Source of the DNA: Clostridium fermenticellae
GTDB taxonomy: Bacteria > Bacillota > Clostridia > Clostridiales > Clostridiaceae
Direction: 5' to 3'
Assembly: GCF_003600355.1 (NCBI RefSeq)
Contig: NZ_CP032416.1
Location: 702,183 to 766,182, forward strand
Length of the DNA stretch: 64,000 nt
Shown here: positions 62,906-64,000 of the stretch, one piece after another
How positions within the stretch are numbered: position 1 is the first letter of the stretch
Layout of the letters: every line of letters starts with the position of its first letter
Position numbers and translations under genes: made by a program
The notes under the pieces: generated by a model
Database searches by the model: none
Seen by the model: the letters and a program-made list of their open reading frames with translations, nothing else
Told to the model about the DNA's origin: nothing

Positions 62906-64000
62906 ATGAGTTCAGGAATACAAATGATAATTGGTCTAATTATTGGTATATGCTTACTTGTATTCTTAATTACAAAAACGAGAGTACATGTATTTTTGGG
63001 AGTAATTATTTGTGCTGTTACAATAGGTGTTATTGGTGGTATGGATCAAATGACGCTTGTAAATTCGATTACTAAGGGATTTGGTAATTCATTAAGCAGC
63101 ATAGGTATTATAATCGGATTTGGTGTTATGCTTGGAAAACTTTTAGAGGTATCTGGTGCTACTGAGGTTATGGCGAATACTTTTATAAAATTGTTTGGAC
63201 ATAAAAAGGAAGAATATGCACTGGCCACTTCCGGATTTGTAACTTCTCTATCAATATTTTGTACATCGGGATTTATAATATTAGCACCATTAGTCAAAGG
63301 ATTGTCTAAAAAGACCGGTAAATCTGTTGTATCACTTGGAATAGCATTAGCAGGCGGACTTCTTATGAGTCATACTTTAGTTCCACCAGCTGCTGGGCCT
63401 ATAGGTGTCGCAGGAATTTTAAATGTCAACATCGGAAAATTTATGCTATTTGGAACTATTATAGCTATTCCGATATTATGTGCTATAATACCATATGCAA
63501 AGTATTTAGGAAAGAAAATATATCAATTACCTAATGATACTGAGGATGGCTGGGTAAGACCAGAACAAGAACAAAATATATCACTTAACGAAACAAAGGA
63601 TAATAATATTGAAGCAAATAAAAATTTGCCTTCACCGTTTATGGCTTTTGCTCCAATTTTAATTCCAATATTATTGATATTATTAAATACTGTGCTAAAA
63701 TCGTTGAAAGTTAAAAATACTATTATAATGTCGCTTTCTAATTTTACAGGTGCTCCAATAATTGCACTGGCAATAGGACTCTTGATTGCTATTATAGGTT
63801 TAACTAGTCAATTCACTAAAGAAGAGACATTGGATGCTATGGAGGAAGGACTTAAAGCAAGTGGTAAATTACTTCTGTTAGTCGGAGGTGGTGGAGCACT
63901 TGGAATGATTATACAAAATAGTGGAGTTGGAACATTTATTGCAACAAACATTGCAAAAACAAGTATACCTCCAATATTGTTACCATTCTTAATTTCTTGT
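62906..64000 (+). CDS. GntP-family permease (partial, runs off the window)
   Basis: The frame is open from ATG 62906, after AAGAGGTAAAAAATT, to the last base; 365 codons are visible of about 440-450 usual. Hydrophobic spans alternate with GntP signatures: GFGVMLGKLLEVSGA near residue 75, CTSGFIILAPLVKG, SHTLVPPAAGP near 155 and LLVGGGGALGMIIQNSG near 330. The family imports gluconate and other aldonic acids by proton symport; here the substrate should be the four-carbon acid used by the kinase and PdxA2. The C-terminus lies beyond the window. Confidence 0.9.
   Translation, partial: MSSGIQMIIGLIIGICLLVFLITKTRVHVFLGVIICAVTIGVIGGMDQMTLVNSITKGFGNSLSSIGIIIGFGVMLGKLLEVSGATEVMANTFIKLFGHKKEEYALATSGFVTSLSIFCTSGFIILAPLVKGLSKKTGKSVVSLGIALAGGLLMSHTLVPPAAGPIGVAGILNVNIGKFMLFGTIIAIPILCAIIPYAKYLGKKIYQLPNDTEDGWVRPEQEQNISLNETKDNNIEANKNLPSPFMAFAPILIPILLILLNTVLKSLKVKNTIIMSLSNFTGAPIIALAIGLLIAIIGLTSQFTKEETLDAMEEGLKASGKLLLLVGGGGALGMIIQNSGVGTFIATNIAKTSIPPILLPFLISC

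Noticed and set aside
1-64000. CRISPR array, tRNA, rRNA, prophage or full insertion sequence
   Set aside because: No regularly spaced short repeats, cloverleaf sequences, phage structural genes or transposase frames were seen.

Overview
The window is AT-rich (roughly 30% GC). It has strong AGGAGG-type ribosome binding sites, many A/T-flanked hairpin terminators, some TTG starts, a T-box leader, an Spo0E-like phosphatase, a clostridial CWB2 wall protein and anaerobic radical enzymes. All of this points to a spore-forming anaerobe of Clostridium sensu stricto. I cannot name the species. No rRNA, tRNA, CRISPR array, prophage or intact insertion sequence was seen.

Left part, 1-24 kb: a gene-poor, decayed start; a Cys-rich metal-binding protein; small orphan genes, including a 46-residue zinc-ribbon gene on the minus strand; a GT8 glycosyltransferase; a MalY/PatB-type aminotransferase; a Fe/Mn superoxide dismutase. 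This part carries a family of palindromic, MITE-like elements (5637-5896, 9023-9081, 17438-17697, 19849-20110, 23763-23901), a duplicated candidate small RNA and a duplicated 170-bp block. Between two of the palindromes sits a richer, CGT-using island (9.4-17.4 kb): MFS transporter, glycyl radical enzyme (GRE), a short activating enzyme, a P5C-reductase-like enzyme, a TIM-barrel isomerase and a LysR regulator. It probably breaks down a hydroxyproline-like compound. Then come pyrC, a nitroreductase, an S66 carboxypeptidase whose ATG appears mutated to ATA, an agrD-agrB pair, an alpha/beta hydrolase, two YsnF-like DUF2382 proteins, a HAD hydrolase and a secreted serpin.

Core, 27.2-38.4 kb: the most unusual locus. 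One tightly packed 10-gene operon holds two complete nitrogenase-like sets (NifH-like + NifD-like + NifK-like), and between them hypF-hypC-hypD-hypE, the genes that build the Fe(CN)2CO unit of NiFe hydrogenases. No hydrogenase, hypA, hypB, nifB or nifEN is in the window. The subunits are short and lack part of the P-cluster Cys set. A leader with a consensus promoter, alternative pairings and an intrinsic terminator precedes the operon. I read this as a candidate undescribed nitrogenase-like system coupled to HypCDEF.

Right part, 38.5-64 kb: a CWB2 wall protein; a PucR regulator with a D-aminoacylase remnant, an ACS-type MFS transporter and an M20 hydrolase; a sigma-54 regulon (NhaC-type transporter, TyrR-like activator, methionine gamma-lyase) with matching promoters and paired operators; T-box-controlled tyrS; Spo0E-like; CCA-adding enzyme; CheV; an SDR oxidoreductase; a BusR-like regulator divergent from an OpuC-type osmolyte transporter; and a DeoR / PdxA2 / four-carbon-acid kinase / GntP cluster for threonate or erythronate use, cut by the window end.
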